A stretch of 64,000 nucleotides of DNA from Synechococcus sp. WH 5701 (GCF_000153045.1 NZ_CH724159.1:1723513-1787512), one strand, 5' to 3'; positions 44,656 to 53,839 are shown, counted from the first letter of the stretch. Translations and numbers: made by a program. The notes: generated from the letters alone by a model not told the origin.

Positions 44656-45897
44656 ATGGAGGAGCCCAGCAGGAGCCCGGCCAACACGCCCCCACAGGCG
44701 TCCGGCCCCATCAGGCCGGTGCTGATTGCCGGCGGCGGCTTCGGCGGTCTGTACACCGCCCTGGCCCTGGCTTCCCAGCGCCATCACCCGCCGATTCTGC
44801 TGGTGGAGCCTCAGCAGCGGTTCCTGTTCCTGCCCCTGCTTTACGAGCTGCTCTCGGAGGAATTGCGCGGCTGGGAAGTGGCCCCCCGCTACGACACCCT
44901 GCTGGCCAGCCGGGGAGTGGCCTGGCTGCAGGACCGGATCAGCCGCATCGATGCCAGCGCCGGCTGTGTCTACACCGAGCAGGGTCGGCAGCTGGCCTAT
45001 TCGCGCCTGGTGATCGCCACCGGCAGCCGCGGCACCAGCTACGGCATTCCCGGGGTGGAGGAGTTGGCCATCCCCTTCCGCAGCCTTGCCGACGTGGAGC
45101 ATCTGCAGGAGCTGGTTCAGCACCTGCGCAGCCACCCCAGGCCCCTGCAGCGGCTGGCGCTGGTGGGAGCCGGACCGAGCGGGGTGGAGCTGGCCTGCAA
45201 GCTGGCCGATCTGCTCCAGGGCAGCACCGTGATCGAACTGATCGAGCAGGGCACCGATCTGCTGCCCCAGGCCCGGGCCTTCAACCGCGAGCAGGCCCGC
45301 TCGGCGCTGCTGCGCCGCGACATCCGCCTGCGCACCCACACCCGGGTGCTGGCCCTGGAGCCTGGCCGTCTGGAGTTGAGCCTCACGGCGGGGGGGGAGG
45401 GCAGCAGCCGCGAAACACTGCCGGTGGATGGCGTGATCTGGACCGCTGGGGTGACGGTGGCCCCGCCCCCGATCGAGCCTGCCGCCAGCCTCGATGACCG
45501 GGGCCGCCTGCTCTGCGAATCGACCCTTGAGCTGAAGCAGACCCCCGGAGTGTTTGCGATCGGTGATGTGGCCCACGTCGCTGATGCCGATGGGGCGCCC
45601 CTGGCGGCCACGGCCCAGGTGGCCTTCCAGCAGGCTGACTGCCTGGCGGAGAACCTGCTGCGCTCGCTCGAGGGTGAGTCGTTGCAGCCGTTCCGTTGGA
45701 AGGATCTGGGCGAGATGATCAGCCTGGGCATCGGAGAGGCCAGCCTCACAGGCCTGGGCCTGACCCTGGCGGGACCCGCCGCCTACCGGATCCGTCAGCT
45801 CACCTACCTCTCAAGACTTCCGGGCCTGCCGCACCAGCTCAGGGTGGCAGCGGGCTGGTTGAGCGATCTCGGCCGCCCCCTGAACGTGCCTCGATGA
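44656..45897 (+). CDS. ndb: Type 2 NADH dehydrogenase (NDH-2)-like flavoprotein
   Basis: A 413-residue membrane-associated FAD enzyme that passes electrons from NAD(P)H to quinone without pumping protons. FAD motif VLIAGGGFGGLYTALALASQ lies near residue 23, RLVIATGSRGTSYGIPGVEE near 118, the NADH-binding Rossmann LALVGAGPSGVELACKLADL near 165, and VFAIGDVAHVADADG near 298. The ATG at 44656 (MEEPSRSPAN) fits; one 11 codons upstream is possible. The stop overlaps the HAD gene as ATGA, and the HAD gene overlaps hflX, so these three form an operon. Confidence 0.85.
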   Translation: MEEPSRSPANTPPQASGPIRPVLIAGGGFGGLYTALALASQRHHPPILLVEPQQRFLFLPLLYELLSEELRGWEVAPRYDTLLASRGVAWLQDRISRIDASAGCVYTEQGRQLAYSRLVIATGSRGTSYGIPGVEELAIPFRSLADVEHLQELVQHLRSHPRPLQRLALVGAGPSGVELACKLADLLQGSTVIELIEQGTDLLPQARAFNREQARSALLRRDIRLRTHTRVLALEPGRLELSLTAGGEGSSRETLPVDGVIWTAGVTVAPPPIEPAASLDDRGRLLCESTLELKQTPGVFAIGDVAHVADADGAPLAATAQVAFQQADCLAENLLRSLEGESLQPFRWKDLGEMISLGIGEASLTGLGLTLAGPAAYRIRQLTYLSRLPGLPHQLRVAAGWLSDLGRPLNVPR

Positions 45898-46556
45898 GGG
45901 AGTCCCTGAACCCGGGAGCACCCGCCGCGCTGCTGCTGGATGCCATGGGCACGTTGATCGGCCTGCGCCGCTCAGTGGGTCACACCTATGCGGATGTGGC
46001 CCGGCGGCACGGGGTGATCGCGGAGCCGGAAGCGATCGATCAGGCTTTTCCCGCTGTGCTGCGCCAGGCTCCGCCACTGGCCTTCCCCGGCCTGGAGGGC
46101 CCGGAACTGCTGTCGGCCGAGCAGCAATGGTGGCACCAGCGCATCGAGGACACGTTGCGCTCAACCGGCGGCAACCTGGGAGAGCTTGAACTTCCCCCAC
46201 AGCTGGCTCTCGAGCTGTTCGAGCGCTTTGCCGAGCCGGATCTCTGGCGGGTGTATCCCGATGTGATCGGCCCCATCGGCCGCTGGCACGGGGCTGGCCT
46301 GCGCCTGGCGGTGGTGAGCAACTTCGACCAGCGCCTGCACGGGCTACTTGAAGCCCTCGGCCTGGCGCAGCTTCTGGAGCTGGTGGTGGTCTCGAGTGCG
46401 GCCGGTGCGGCCAAACCCAGCCCGAAGCCCTTCGAGCTGGCCCTCGAAGGCCTGGAACTCCGGCCCGAGCAGGTCTGGCATGTGGGCGACAGCCCGGAGG
46501 ATTTGGCGGGTGCCAGGGCAGCCGGAATCACCTGCCTGCTGATCCGGCGCCATTGA
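45894..46556 (+). CDS. HAD superfamily (IA) hydrolase
   Basis: A 220-residue phosphatase-like protein. Motif I is LLLDAMGTLIGL near residues 13-24 with the nucleophilic Asp; the second acidic position of DxD is Met, a variant seen in some HAD-IA groups. Motif II is VVSNFDQRL, motif III is the lysine in AAGAAKPSPKPF, and motif IV is GDSPEDLAGARAAGI. The substrate is unknown. Its ATG overlaps the NDH-2 stop (ATGA) and its stop overlaps the hflX start (TTGA). Confidence 0.85.
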   Translation: MRESLNPGAPAALLLDAMGTLIGLRRSVGHTYADVARRHGVIAEPEAIDQAFPAVLRQAPPLAFPGLEGPELLSAEQQWWHQRIEDTLRSTGGNLGELELPPQLALELFERFAEPDLWRVYPDVIGPIGRWHGAGLRLAVVSNFDQRLHGLLEALGLAQLLELVVVSSAAGAAKPSPKPFELALEGLELRPEQVWHVGDSPEDLAGARAAGITCLLIRRH

Positions 46557-48199
46557 AACAGTCCGTCCTCGCCGGCCGTGTCACAGGGCTGCGGCCCGCC
46601 CAGAAACGGCGGTTGGAGCGCCTGGCCCAGCGGCGCCACCCGGAGCAAGGGGGCGCCGACCTGCTGGGGCTGCAGCGGCTGGCGGCCGAGGCCCGGGAGC
46701 TGGAGCTGCCCCTCAGCCTGGTGGTGGATGGCCGCGGCCTCTGCCGCTTGCTGTGGGTAGGTCCCCTGGAGCAATCGGGCCGGTTGATCGAGCGCCTGCC
46801 TGGCTCTGAGCGGCGTCAGGGCCAGGATCTACGGCTGCTCAGCTGCATCGGCCGTGGTCAGTCGCTGGAGCCCGTTGGCAGCGACGCCCTGGTGGGCATG
46901 GACCTGCAGCCCCTGTTCTGGCTGCGCTTCAGCGACCGTGCCCGCTCCGGTGGACGCTGGCCCGCCGCCGTCTACGGGCTCAGCCGCGATGAAGCCCAGC
47001 CTTGGACCTGCCGGCTGGAAGGCGAGCTCGCCGACCTCTGTGATCCTGGTATCAACCCCGCCGAGGCCAGCGAGCTGGAAGCGGCCGGGGCGATCAACCA
47101 GACCCGGCAGGGGCCGGAGCAGGTGATGCTGCTGGCTCTGGTCAGCGGCGAGGAGAGCGAGAGCCAGCGCGACATCGCCGAGCTCGAAGGGCTGGTGCGC
47201 AGCGCCGGTGGTCTGCCGGTGGGGGTGGTGCGCCAGAAGCGCCAGCAGGCCGCCCCCCACACCCTCTGGGGCGAAGGAAAGCTGCGCGAAGCGGCGCTGG
47301 AGGCCCGCCGGCTCGGGGCCACCCTGGTGGTGACCGACCGTGAACTGACGCCGGTACAGGCCCGCAACCTGGAGCGCCTGCTGGACCTGCCGGTGAGCGA
47401 CCGCAGCGAGCTGATCCTCGACATTTTCGCCCAGCGGGCCGCCAGCAGCGCCGGGCGCCTGCAGGTGGAACTGGCCCAGCTGCGCTATCGCCTGCCTCGG
47501 CTGAGCGGACGGGGCCTCAGCCTCTCGCGCCAGGGGGGCGGCATCGGTACTCGCGGACCGGGCGAGACCCAGCTGGAGAAGGACCGCCGCGCCATTGCCC
47601 GCCGGATCGAGCGGCTGCAGCGCGACGTGGAGCGGCTGGGGGAGCACCGGGCTCGCCTGCGTCAGGGCCGAGGTGGGCTGAAGCGGTTGGCCCTGGTGGG
47701 ATACACCAATGCGGGCAAGAGCTCACTGCTCAACGCCCTGACCCAGCCAGTGGCCGGGGAGGAGGTCCTGGCGGAGAACAAGCTGTTCGCCACCCTCGAT
47801 CCCACCACACGCCGGCTGGATCTGCCCGATGGCAGCGGAGCGGTGCGGCGCCTGTTGCTCACAGACACGGTGGGGTTCATTCGCGAATTGCCGCCGCCGC
47901 TGGTGGAAGCCTTCCGCTCCACCCTGGAGGAAACCCTCGAGGCCGACGGGTTGCTGATCGTGGTGGATCTGGCCGATCCGGCCTGGCCCGTGCAGCTCAG
48001 AACGGTTCACACCATCCTCGATTCCCTCGGCAGCCATGCCCCCCGCCGCCTGGTGGCCAATCAGATCGATCGCTGCCCCGCCACCGCCCTGGAGCAGGCC
48101 CGCTCATTCGACGCCGACGTGGTGTTCATTTCCGCAACGGCAGGACTGGGATTGCAGCACCTGCGCGACATGCTGCAAGATTGGCCACAATCCACGTAG
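46553..48199 (+). CDS. hflX: GTPase HflX
   Basis: A 548-residue ribosome-associated GTPase. The HflX N-terminal domain includes TLWGEGKLREAALEARRLGA and LILDIFAQRAASSAGRLQVE near residue 290, then the glycine-rich hinge GGGIGTRGPGETQLEKDRR and a coiled segment. GTPase motifs are G1 GYTNAGKSSLLNAL near 382, G3 DTVGFIRELPPPLVEAFRS and G4 NQID. It splits or rescues stalled ribosomes by analogy. An N-terminal extension of about 170 residues precedes the HflX core. The start is TTG, overlapping the HAD stop by 4 bases. Confidence 0.93.
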   Translation: MKQSVLAGRVTGLRPAQKRRLERLAQRRHPEQGGADLLGLQRLAAEARELELPLSLVVDGRGLCRLLWVGPLEQSGRLIERLPGSERRQGQDLRLLSCIGRGQSLEPVGSDALVGMDLQPLFWLRFSDRARSGGRWPAAVYGLSRDEAQPWTCRLEGELADLCDPGINPAEASELEAAGAINQTRQGPEQVMLLALVSGEESESQRDIAELEGLVRSAGGLPVGVVRQKRQQAAPHTLWGEGKLREAALEARRLGATLVVTDRELTPVQARNLERLLDLPVSDRSELILDIFAQRAASSAGRLQVELAQLRYRLPRLSGRGLSLSRQGGGIGTRGPGETQLEKDRRAIARRIERLQRDVERLGEHRARLRQGRGGLKRLALVGYTNAGKSSLLNALTQPVAGEEVLAENKLFATLDPTTRRLDLPDGSGAVRRLLLTDTVGFIRELPPPLVEAFRSTLEETLEADGLLIVVDLADPAWPVQLRTVHTILDSLGSHAPRRLVANQIDRCPATALEQARSFDADVVFISATAGLGLQHLRDMLQDWPQST

Positions 48200-48210
48200 G
48201 GATTGCGTCC

Positions 48211-50022
48211 ATGGACGACCTGCTTCAGGCCGCCCTCCAGCCCCAGGCCCTGATCACCCTGCTGGTGCTGGCCCTGGCGATTGTGCTGTTCATCAGCGGC
48301 TGGCTCGCTCCCGAGCTCACTGGTCTGCTGGCGGCCAGCCTGTTGATGGCCACCGGTGTGCTCAAGCCAGCCGAGGCCGTGGAGGGCTTCGGCAGCACGG
48401 CCCTGGTCACCCTGATGGGCCTGTTTGCCCTCTCGGCCGGCCTGTTCCGCTCCGGGGCCCTCGACCGCCTGCGGGCCCTGATCGGCTCCAATGCGGTGCG
48501 CAGCCCCAAACGGATGATCACCCTGATGGTGGCTGTGGTGGGCCCTGTCTCAGGCTTCATCCCCAACACCCCGATCGTGGCCACTCTGCTGCCCGTGATC
48601 GAGGGCTGGTGCCACCGGCACCGGATCGCCCCTTCGAAGGTGTTGCTGCCGCTCTCCTTCGCCACGGTGCTGGGGGGCACCCTCACGCTGCTGGGCAGTT
48701 CGGTGAACCTGCTGGCCAGCGATGTCAGCAAAAAGCTTGGCTACGGCGAGTTCGACCTGTTCAGCTTCACCGGCATCGGCCTGGGAGTGTGGCTGGTGGG
48801 CGGAGCCATGATGGTGGTGCTGGCCGACCGCTTCCTGCCCAATCGTGGGGTCGACGAGGACGACCTGATGGGCGGGATGGCCCGCAGCGGTTACCTCACC
48901 GAGGTCCTGATCCCCAGGAACTCGGAACTGCTGGGCCGATCGCTGCACGACAGCCGCCTGCAGCGGCGCTTCGATCTCGACGTGCTGGAGCTGCACCGCG
49001 CCAGCGAGCGCTTTCTGCCCCCCCTGGCGGACATGCCACTGGTTGAACACGACCGCCTGCTGCTGAGGTGCGGTCGCGAGGATCTGCTGCGCCTGCAGCA
49101 GGAGCGGATGGTCACGCTGGCGCCGGCAAAGCTCGAAGACGGCGAGATCGAGGCCGTCGACGCGGCCAGTCAACGCACCGTGGAGGTGCTGCTGCCCGCA
49201 GGCTCCACCCTGGCCGGTGAATCCCTGCGGGATCTGCGCTTCCGCCAGCGCTACAACGCCACGGTGCTCGCCCTGCGCCGCGGCAACGAAGTGCTGCGCG
49301 AACGGCTGGGCCGAATCGTGCTGCGCGATGGCGACGTGGTGCTGCTGCAGGCGCCCCGCGATGCGATCCGCGGCCTGCAAGCCAACAACGACCTGGTGGT
49401 GCTCGAGCAGCTGGAAAAAGACCTCCCCACGGCCAGCCGCAAGGGGGTCGCCATGGTGATCGCCCTGCTAGCGATCCTGCTGCCCACCTTCAAACTGCTG
49501 CCGCTGGTGGCTTCGGTGCTGCTGGGAACGGTGGCCATGGTGGCCAGTGGCTGCCTGCGGCCAGGCGACCTGCAGCGCTCGATCCGGCTGGATGTGATCC
49601 TGCTGCTGGGCTCGCTGGCGAGCTTCAGCGTGGCCCTGGAGAAAACCGGCCTGGCGGAGGCCATCGCCAAGGCGATGCTGCTGATGGTGAAGGGATGGCC
49701 TGTGTTCTGGGCGCTGGTGATGGTGTTCCTGTTCACCACCCTGCTCACCGAGGTGATGAGCAATGCCGCCACGGTGGCGCTGGTGATCCCGATCGCGGCC
49801 CAGCTGGCCCAGGGCCTGGGGCAGCAGCCCATGGGCTTCATCTTCACCGTGCTCTTCGGCGCCAGCCAGAGCTTCCTCAGCCCCGTGGGCTACCAGACCA
49901 ACCTGATGGTCTTCGGCCCCGGCCGCTACCGCTTCCTCGATGTGGCCCGCTACGGCCTACCACTCACCCTGACCATGACCCTGCTGGTCCCCTGGCTGAT
50001 CTGCAGGCAGTTCGGGATCTAG
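48211..50022 (+). CDS. SLC13-type anion permease with TrkA-C domains
   Basis: A 603-residue membrane protein of the SLC13 (sodium/sulfate or dicarboxylate) family. N-terminal helices include VLKPAEAVEGFGSTALVTLM and GPVSGFIPNTPIVATLLPV; in the middle (about residues 225-410) lie two soluble RCK-C/TrkA-C domains (SLHDSRLQRRFDLDVLELHR; SLRDLRFRQRYNATVLALRR); the C-terminal half has LLTEVMSNAATVALVIPIA and GASQSFLSPVGYQTNLMV. Relatives in cyanobacteria are sulfate transporters, but the substrate is not certain. The ATG at 48211 lies 11 bases after hflX. Confidence 0.9.
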   Translation: MDDLLQAALQPQALITLLVLALAIVLFISGWLAPELTGLLAASLLMATGVLKPAEAVEGFGSTALVTLMGLFALSAGLFRSGALDRLRALIGSNAVRSPKRMITLMVAVVGPVSGFIPNTPIVATLLPVIEGWCHRHRIAPSKVLLPLSFATVLGGTLTLLGSSVNLLASDVSKKLGYGEFDLFSFTGIGLGVWLVGGAMMVVLADRFLPNRGVDEDDLMGGMARSGYLTEVLIPRNSELLGRSLHDSRLQRRFDLDVLELHRASERFLPPLADMPLVEHDRLLLRCGREDLLRLQQERMVTLAPAKLEDGEIEAVDAASQRTVEVLLPAGSTLAGESLRDLRFRQRYNATVLALRRGNEVLRERLGRIVLRDGDVVLLQAPRDAIRGLQANNDLVVLEQLEKDLPTASRKGVAMVIALLAILLPTFKLLPLVASVLLGTVAMVASGCLRPGDLQRSIRLDVILLLGSLASFSVALEKTGLAEAIAKAMLLMVKGWPVFWALVMVFLFTTLLTEVMSNAATVALVIPIAAQLAQGLGQQPMGFIFTVLFGASQSFLSPVGYQTNLMVFGPGRYRFLDVARYGLPLTLTMTLLVPWLICRQFGI

Positions 50023-50122
50023 CCCCCTCGATGCCTAACGTGGCTCAGGCCCGGGATGCGGCCGCGGAAGGACGCCCCTTCCCGCCACGCCCCCTTTCCT
50101 CTCTCCCAACACGCTTTTTTCC

Positions 50123-50758
50123 ATGACGCTGCAACTCGGCGACACCGTTCCCGATTTCACCCAGGACTCCCAGCTGGGTCCGATCAACCTCTACGACTTC
50201 GCCGGCGACAGCTGGGTGGTGCTCTTCTCTCACCCCGCCGACTACACCCCGGTGTGCACCACCGAACTCGGCGAGGTGTCACGCCTGCGCCCCGAATGGG
50301 AGAAGCGCAACGTCAAAACGATTGCCCTGAGCGTGGATTCCGCTGAAAGCCACAAGGGCTGGATCGGTGACATCAACGAAACCCAGAGCACCACGGTCGA
50401 CTACCCGATCCTGGCCGACGCCGACAAGTCGGTGAGCGATCTCTACGGGATGATCCATCCGAACGCCCTCAACAACCTGACGGTGCGCTCGGTCTTCATC
50501 ATCGATCCGAACAAGAAGCTGCGCCTGCAGATCACCTACCCCGCCAGCACCGGCCGCAACTTCGACGAGATCCTGCGGGTGATCGATTCCCTGCAGCTCA
50601 CCGACCACCACCAGGTGGCTACCCCGGTGAACTGGAAAGACGGCGAAGACTGCGTGGTGGTTCCCTCGATCGCCACCGAAGACGCCCGCGTCAAGTTCCC
50701 CAAGGGTGTCACCGAGATCAAGCCCTACCTGCGCATGACCCCCCAGCCCAACAAGTGA
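50123..50758 (+). CDS. 1-Cys peroxiredoxin (Prx6 type)
   Basis: A 211-residue peroxidase with the peroxidatic motif HPADYTPVCTTELGEV (Cys near residue 45) and the C-terminal extension of the Prx6 group (VATPVNWKDGEDCVVVPSI, FPKGVTEIKPYLRMTPQPNK). No resolving cysteine is in the usual 2-Cys place; Cys 178 lies in the extension. It detoxifies peroxides in the cytosol. It is a single gene with a strong terminator downstream. Confidence 0.93.
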   Translation: MTLQLGDTVPDFTQDSQLGPINLYDFAGDSWVVLFSHPADYTPVCTTELGEVSRLRPEWEKRNVKTIALSVDSAESHKGWIGDINETQSTTVDYPILADADKSVSDLYGMIHPNALNNLTVRSVFIIDPNKKLRLQITYPASTGRNFDEILRVIDSLQLTDHHQVATPVNWKDGEDCVVVPSIATEDARVKFPKGVTEIKPYLRMTPQPNK

Positions 50759-50816
50759 GAAACCAGCCAGCCTGATCGGCGACGGCCCATCGGCTGGTTT
50801 TCCCTGCCGGTTCACT

Positions 50817-50840
50817 CCCGCCTGCGGCGGGATTTTTTTT
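50817..50840 (+). terminator. Rho-independent terminator after 1-Cys peroxiredoxin
   Basis: A 6-bp stem CCCGCC / GGCGGG with loop TGC, followed by A and eight T. A second, looser hairpin (AACCAGCC / GGCTGGTT, 23-base loop) lies between the stop and this site at 50761-50799. Confidence 0.8.
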
Positions 50841-50889
50841 GCCCGGTGGGTGCGGGTCACAGAATGGCCGCGCAAGCGGATGAGCCTCG

Positions 50890-51594
50890 ATGACCAACTG
50901 GTGGCGCTGGCAGGGAGCCGGAACGGCCGCACCGGACAGTTTCGCGGTGATCGGCGTGGGGCGTTTCGGCACAGCTGTCTGCAAGGAACTGGTGCGCTGC
51001 GGCGCCGAGGTGCTGGCGATCGACAGGGACCAGCGCGCCATCGATGCCTTGCGCCAGGTCGATCCGGCCATCGAGGCCCGAGCCCTCGACTGCACCGATG
51101 AAGAGGCTCTGCGGGAGGCGGGCGTTCTCGATCTCAACACTGTGGTGGTGGGCATCAGCGAACCGATCGCCGCCAGCATCACCGCCACCTTGATCGTCAA
51201 GGACAGCGAGGGCAGCCGGGTGAAGCAGGTGATCGCCAGGGCCACCAGCGATCTGCACGAGAAGATGCTGCGCCGGGTTGGGGCCGACAAGGTGGTCTTT
51301 CCCTCACGCATGCAGGGGGAGCAGCTGGCCCGTCAGCTGGTGCGCCCCAACCTGCTGGATCGCCTCAGGCTCGACGATCGCAACAGCATCGAGGAGATCA
51401 AGGTGCCTCAGGCCTTCATCGGCCGCTCCCTGCGCGATCTGAACCTGCGCAAGAACTATGAGGTGAGCGTTCTGGCGGCCGGCCCCGAGAACCGGCTCTC
51501 GGTCAACCCCCCAGCCTCCCACGTGCTCAGCGAGGGGGATCTGCTGGTGGTGATGGGAACCGTTCAGGCGCTCGAAGGCCTGCCCCAGTTGTGA
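50890..51594 (+). CDS. ktrA: KtrA/TrkA-type potassium uptake regulatory subunit
   Basis: A 234-residue peripheral membrane protein that gates a KtrB/TrkH potassium channel. It has an RCK-N nucleotide-binding domain (AVIGVGRFGTAVCKELVRCG near residues 19-38, acidic end of strand two VLAIDRDQRAI) and an RCK-C domain in the last 80 residues (IGRSLRDLNLRKNYEVSVLA, LSEGDLLVVMG). No KtrB/TrkH channel gene lies next to it in this window. It overlaps anmK (TGATG). Confidence 0.9.
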   Translation: MTNWWRWQGAGTAAPDSFAVIGVGRFGTAVCKELVRCGAEVLAIDRDQRAIDALRQVDPAIEARALDCTDEEALREAGVLDLNTVVVGISEPIAASITATLIVKDSEGSRVKQVIARATSDLHEKMLRRVGADKVVFPSRMQGEQLARQLVRPNLLDRLRLDDRNSIEEIKVPQAFIGRSLRDLNLRKNYEVSVLAAGPENRLSVNPPASHVLSEGDLLVVMGTVQALEGLPQL

Positions 51595-52763
51595 TGATCC
51601 CGGGGCGGCCCAGCCTTGTGCTCGGACTGATGAGCGGTACCAGCGCCGATGGGGTGGACGCGGTGCTGGCCAGCTTCCAGCCCCCCCTGGCGCGTCCCCG
51701 CTGGCGTGTGCTCCACCACTGCTTCTATCCGTACCCAAGCGATCTGCGGGCCCAGCTGATCGCGGTGGGGCAGGGTCAGCCATTGGCGGCGGCTGCACTG
51801 CTGGATCTGGCCGAAGCTGTGAGCGAAGCCCAGGCCGAGTGCGCCCGCCGCTGCGATCCAGGCGGCCGTGCCGAGCTCGTGGGCTGCCATGGCCAGACCA
51901 TCTGGCACCGGGCACCACAGGAGGGCCGGCGCGGCGCCAGCTGGCAGCTGCTGCAGGGGCCGCTGCTGGCCCAGTTGCTGAAGCGGCCGGTGGTATTCGA
52001 TCTGCGCGCCCACGACCTGGCCCTGGGGGGGCATGGTGCCCCTCTGGTGCCCGCAGCCGATGCGGCCCTGCTGGAGCCGATCGGGGGCTGGCGCGCCGTG
52101 CTCAACCTCGGAGGGATCGCCAACCTCACCCTGTTGCCGCCAGCCCAGGGGCCCGAGCGCCAGCAGCCAGTGCGCGGCTGGGACTGCGGCCCGGCCAACA
52201 GCCTGATCGACCTGGCGGTGAACCGCTTCAGCCAGGGCAGCCTCAGCTACGACAAGGGCGGCGCCTGGGCCAGCCGGGGCGTGGTGCAGGAGGAGTTGAT
52301 CCAGTCGTGGTTGCAGGAGCCCTTCTTTCAGCTGCCGCCACCGAAGTCCACCGGCCGGGAAGATTTCGGCCTGCCGGATCTGGAGCGGCGTCTCCATGAT
52401 CTGGAGCAGCGGGCGGCCGCCGCTGGAGCCCACCTGGAGCCCGCGGATGCCCTGGCCACCCTCACGGCCTTCAGCGCGGCGGTGGTGGCGGCCGATCTTC
52501 GCCATGGGCCAAGGCCACTGGAGCTGGTGGTGGCCGGAGGCGGAGCCCGCAACGCGATGCTGATGGATCAGCTCAGGCGCCGCTGCCGGGGGCTGTGGGT
52601 GCGGCCGCTGGCGGAGCTGGGCCTCGACGAGGCCGCCCGTGAGGCCCTCGGCTTTGCCCTGTTCGCCTGGTGGCATCAGCATGGACATGCCGGCTGCCTG
52701 CCCTCGGTGACCGGGGCTCGCCTGGCGGCGGTGATGGGGGTCAGGGCTGATCCAACCCTTTAG
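51594..52763 (+). CDS. anmK: Anhydro-N-acetylmuramic acid kinase
   Basis: A 389-residue ASKHA-fold kinase of peptidoglycan recycling that phosphorylates and opens 1,6-anhydro-MurNAc. The signature GLMSGTSADGVDAVLA lies near residue 11, followed by LVGCHGQTIWHR, VVFDLRAHDLALGGHGAPL and NLGGIANLTLLP, and LELVVAGGGARNAMLM near the C terminus. The ATG at 51594 overlaps the ktrA TGA by one base; a GTG one codon earlier is possible. Confidence 0.93.
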   Translation: MIPGRPSLVLGLMSGTSADGVDAVLASFQPPLARPRWRVLHHCFYPYPSDLRAQLIAVGQGQPLAAAALLDLAEAVSEAQAECARRCDPGGRAELVGCHGQTIWHRAPQEGRRGASWQLLQGPLLAQLLKRPVVFDLRAHDLALGGHGAPLVPAADAALLEPIGGWRAVLNLGGIANLTLLPPAQGPERQQPVRGWDCGPANSLIDLAVNRFSQGSLSYDKGGAWASRGVVQEELIQSWLQEPFFQLPPPKSTGREDFGLPDLERRLHDLEQRAAAAGAHLEPADALATLTAFSAAVVAADLRHGPRPLELVVAGGGARNAMLMDQLRRRCRGLWVRPLAELGLDEAAREALGFALFAWWHQHGHAGCLPSVTGARLAAVMGVRADPTL

Positions 52764-52778
52764 CCCGAGGGGAGCGAC

Positions 52779-53108
52779 TCAGGCGCTGGAGCGGGGCAGA
52801 CGCAGACGCCGCGGCAGCCCCCGCAGCCGTCGGGGCTGGCTGCGCTCCTGACGTTCCAGCACCTCGCGGAAGCGCTCGGTCGGCCTGCCGGGACCGCTGG
52901 AGCGCTCGCCCATCACCGGGGGACGCTGAGCCGTGGCCAACTCGAGGCTGTCGAGCCCCCTCTGGATCAGCACCTTGGCCATGTTGCTCACGGTTCGCGA
53001 TTCCGCTTCGGCCGCCGCGCTGAGGCGGTCGCAGAGCTCCTCCGGCAGCACCACCTGAATGCGGGGGGACTTGGGGCGGCCGCTCGTGGACGTCTGGCGA
53101 GTGGCCAC
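52779..53108 (-). CDS. Ribbon-helix-helix (CopG-like) DNA-binding protein
   Basis: A 109-residue protein with a likely ribbon-helix-helix core at about residues 16-52: RIQVVLPEELCDRLSAAAE and SRTVSNMAKVLIQRGLD. The C-terminal 50 residues are basic and proline/arginine rich (PRRLRGLPRRLRLPRSSA). It may be a stand-alone regulator or an antitoxin; no toxin is recognised next to it. Two short palindromes in the gap upstream are candidate self-regulatory sites. Confidence 0.7.
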   Translation of the reverse strand: MATRQTSTSGRPKSPRIQVVLPEELCDRLSAAAEAESRTVSNMAKVLIQRGLDSLELATAQRPPVMGERSSGPGRPTERFREVLERQERSQPRRLRGLPRRLRLPRSSA

Positions 53109-53129
53109 AGCGGAACAGATCCCACGCGT

Positions 53130-53167
53130 TACACACCAGTGTACAGAGATCCCATCGGATAGTATCC
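53130..53167. promoter_or_regulatory. Two palindromes upstream of the ribbon-helix-helix gene
   Basis: TACAC-ACCA-GTGTA (53130-53143) and GGATA-G-TATCC (53157-53167) lie in the 92-base divergent gap. Ribbon-helix-helix dimers commonly bind such short palindromes and control their own gene, so these are operator candidates by position only. Confidence 0.35.
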
Positions 53168-53200
53168 GGCACTAGGATTGAAGCGCTCCGAGCACGAGCC

Positions 53201-53530
53201 ATGCCCAACAGCGCGCTCACGTCGGCGGCGGGACAGCCCCCGAAGCCACGTCGCACCAAGGAGCGTCAGGCCTCCCCTGGGACCCCCAGCGCTCGCGGGG
53301 CCGGCTCCAGCGACGTCGAGGTTTCAGCGGTGATCAGCACCTACCTGCTCACCCATCTTCATCACGTGCTGCAGCGCGCCGAGTTCAACGCCCTGCAGGA
53401 GGGTCGCCAGCCCCTGGCCGCCAACTACGCCCAGCTGCGCCAGTTGCTCTGCCTGGAGGCCCGCAGCCTGGAGAGCGGCGCCAGCGGCGGTGAACCAGGC
53501 AAATCGGTGGAGCCGCCTCAGGCCGCCTGA
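53201..53530 (+). CDS. Small protein of unknown function
   Basis: A 109-residue protein. The first 40 residues are basic and low-complexity; residues 42-88 form a likely helical domain (VISTYLLTHLHHVLQRAEFN, YAQLRQLLCLEARSLE). No family is recognised. It is transcribed away from the ribbon-helix-helix gene across a short gap with two palindromes, so it may share control with it. Confidence 0.6.
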   Translation: MPNSALTSAAGQPPKPRRTKERQASPGTPSARGAGSSDVEVSAVISTYLLTHLHHVLQRAEFNALQEGRQPLAANYAQLRQLLCLEARSLESGASGGEPGKSVEPPQAA

Positions 53531-53839
53531 AGGCTCCTCTGGCCTTTCCCCTGGCTTGGCCGCACCAGGCCACCGGTTCAGCGGCAGCATGCCAAGACAA
53601 GAACGAGGGGCCATCCGCTCAGGCCATCAGGCGGGCTTCTTGTTCGCTCTTCTGGTCCTGTCCTGGCGCTGGGCTCTCACGGCGTCTCTACCGGCGGACC
53701 TTCGGCCGTGGGGTGGTTTCGGTTCGTGGTGAGCTCTTTGGCCATCGATCCAACAACAGCCAACAAAAACTGGCCCCGCACTGGTGGCCCGCCATAGGGT
53801 GCCATTCAGAACGCTCAGGACGCGAGCAAGCCCGTGACC
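53531..53839. other. Gap of about 300 bases without a clear gene
   Basis: No convincing gene. A 47-codon frame from an ATG at 53588 contains a hydrophobic run (FLFALLVLSWRWALTA) but has no supporting context. The region presumably carries the promoter of the Nif11-like gene; no consensus boxes stand out. Confidence 0.5.

Noticed and set aside
44590..45576. Upstream extension of the cysH frame, giving 581 codons
   Set aside because: It is antisense to the NDH-2 gene; only the last 249 residues match PAPS reductase.
53588..53731. 47-codon hydrophobic frame in the gap before the Nif11-like gene
   Set aside because: No context, tryptophan/arginine-rich end and no plausible start signal; too weak to list as a gene.
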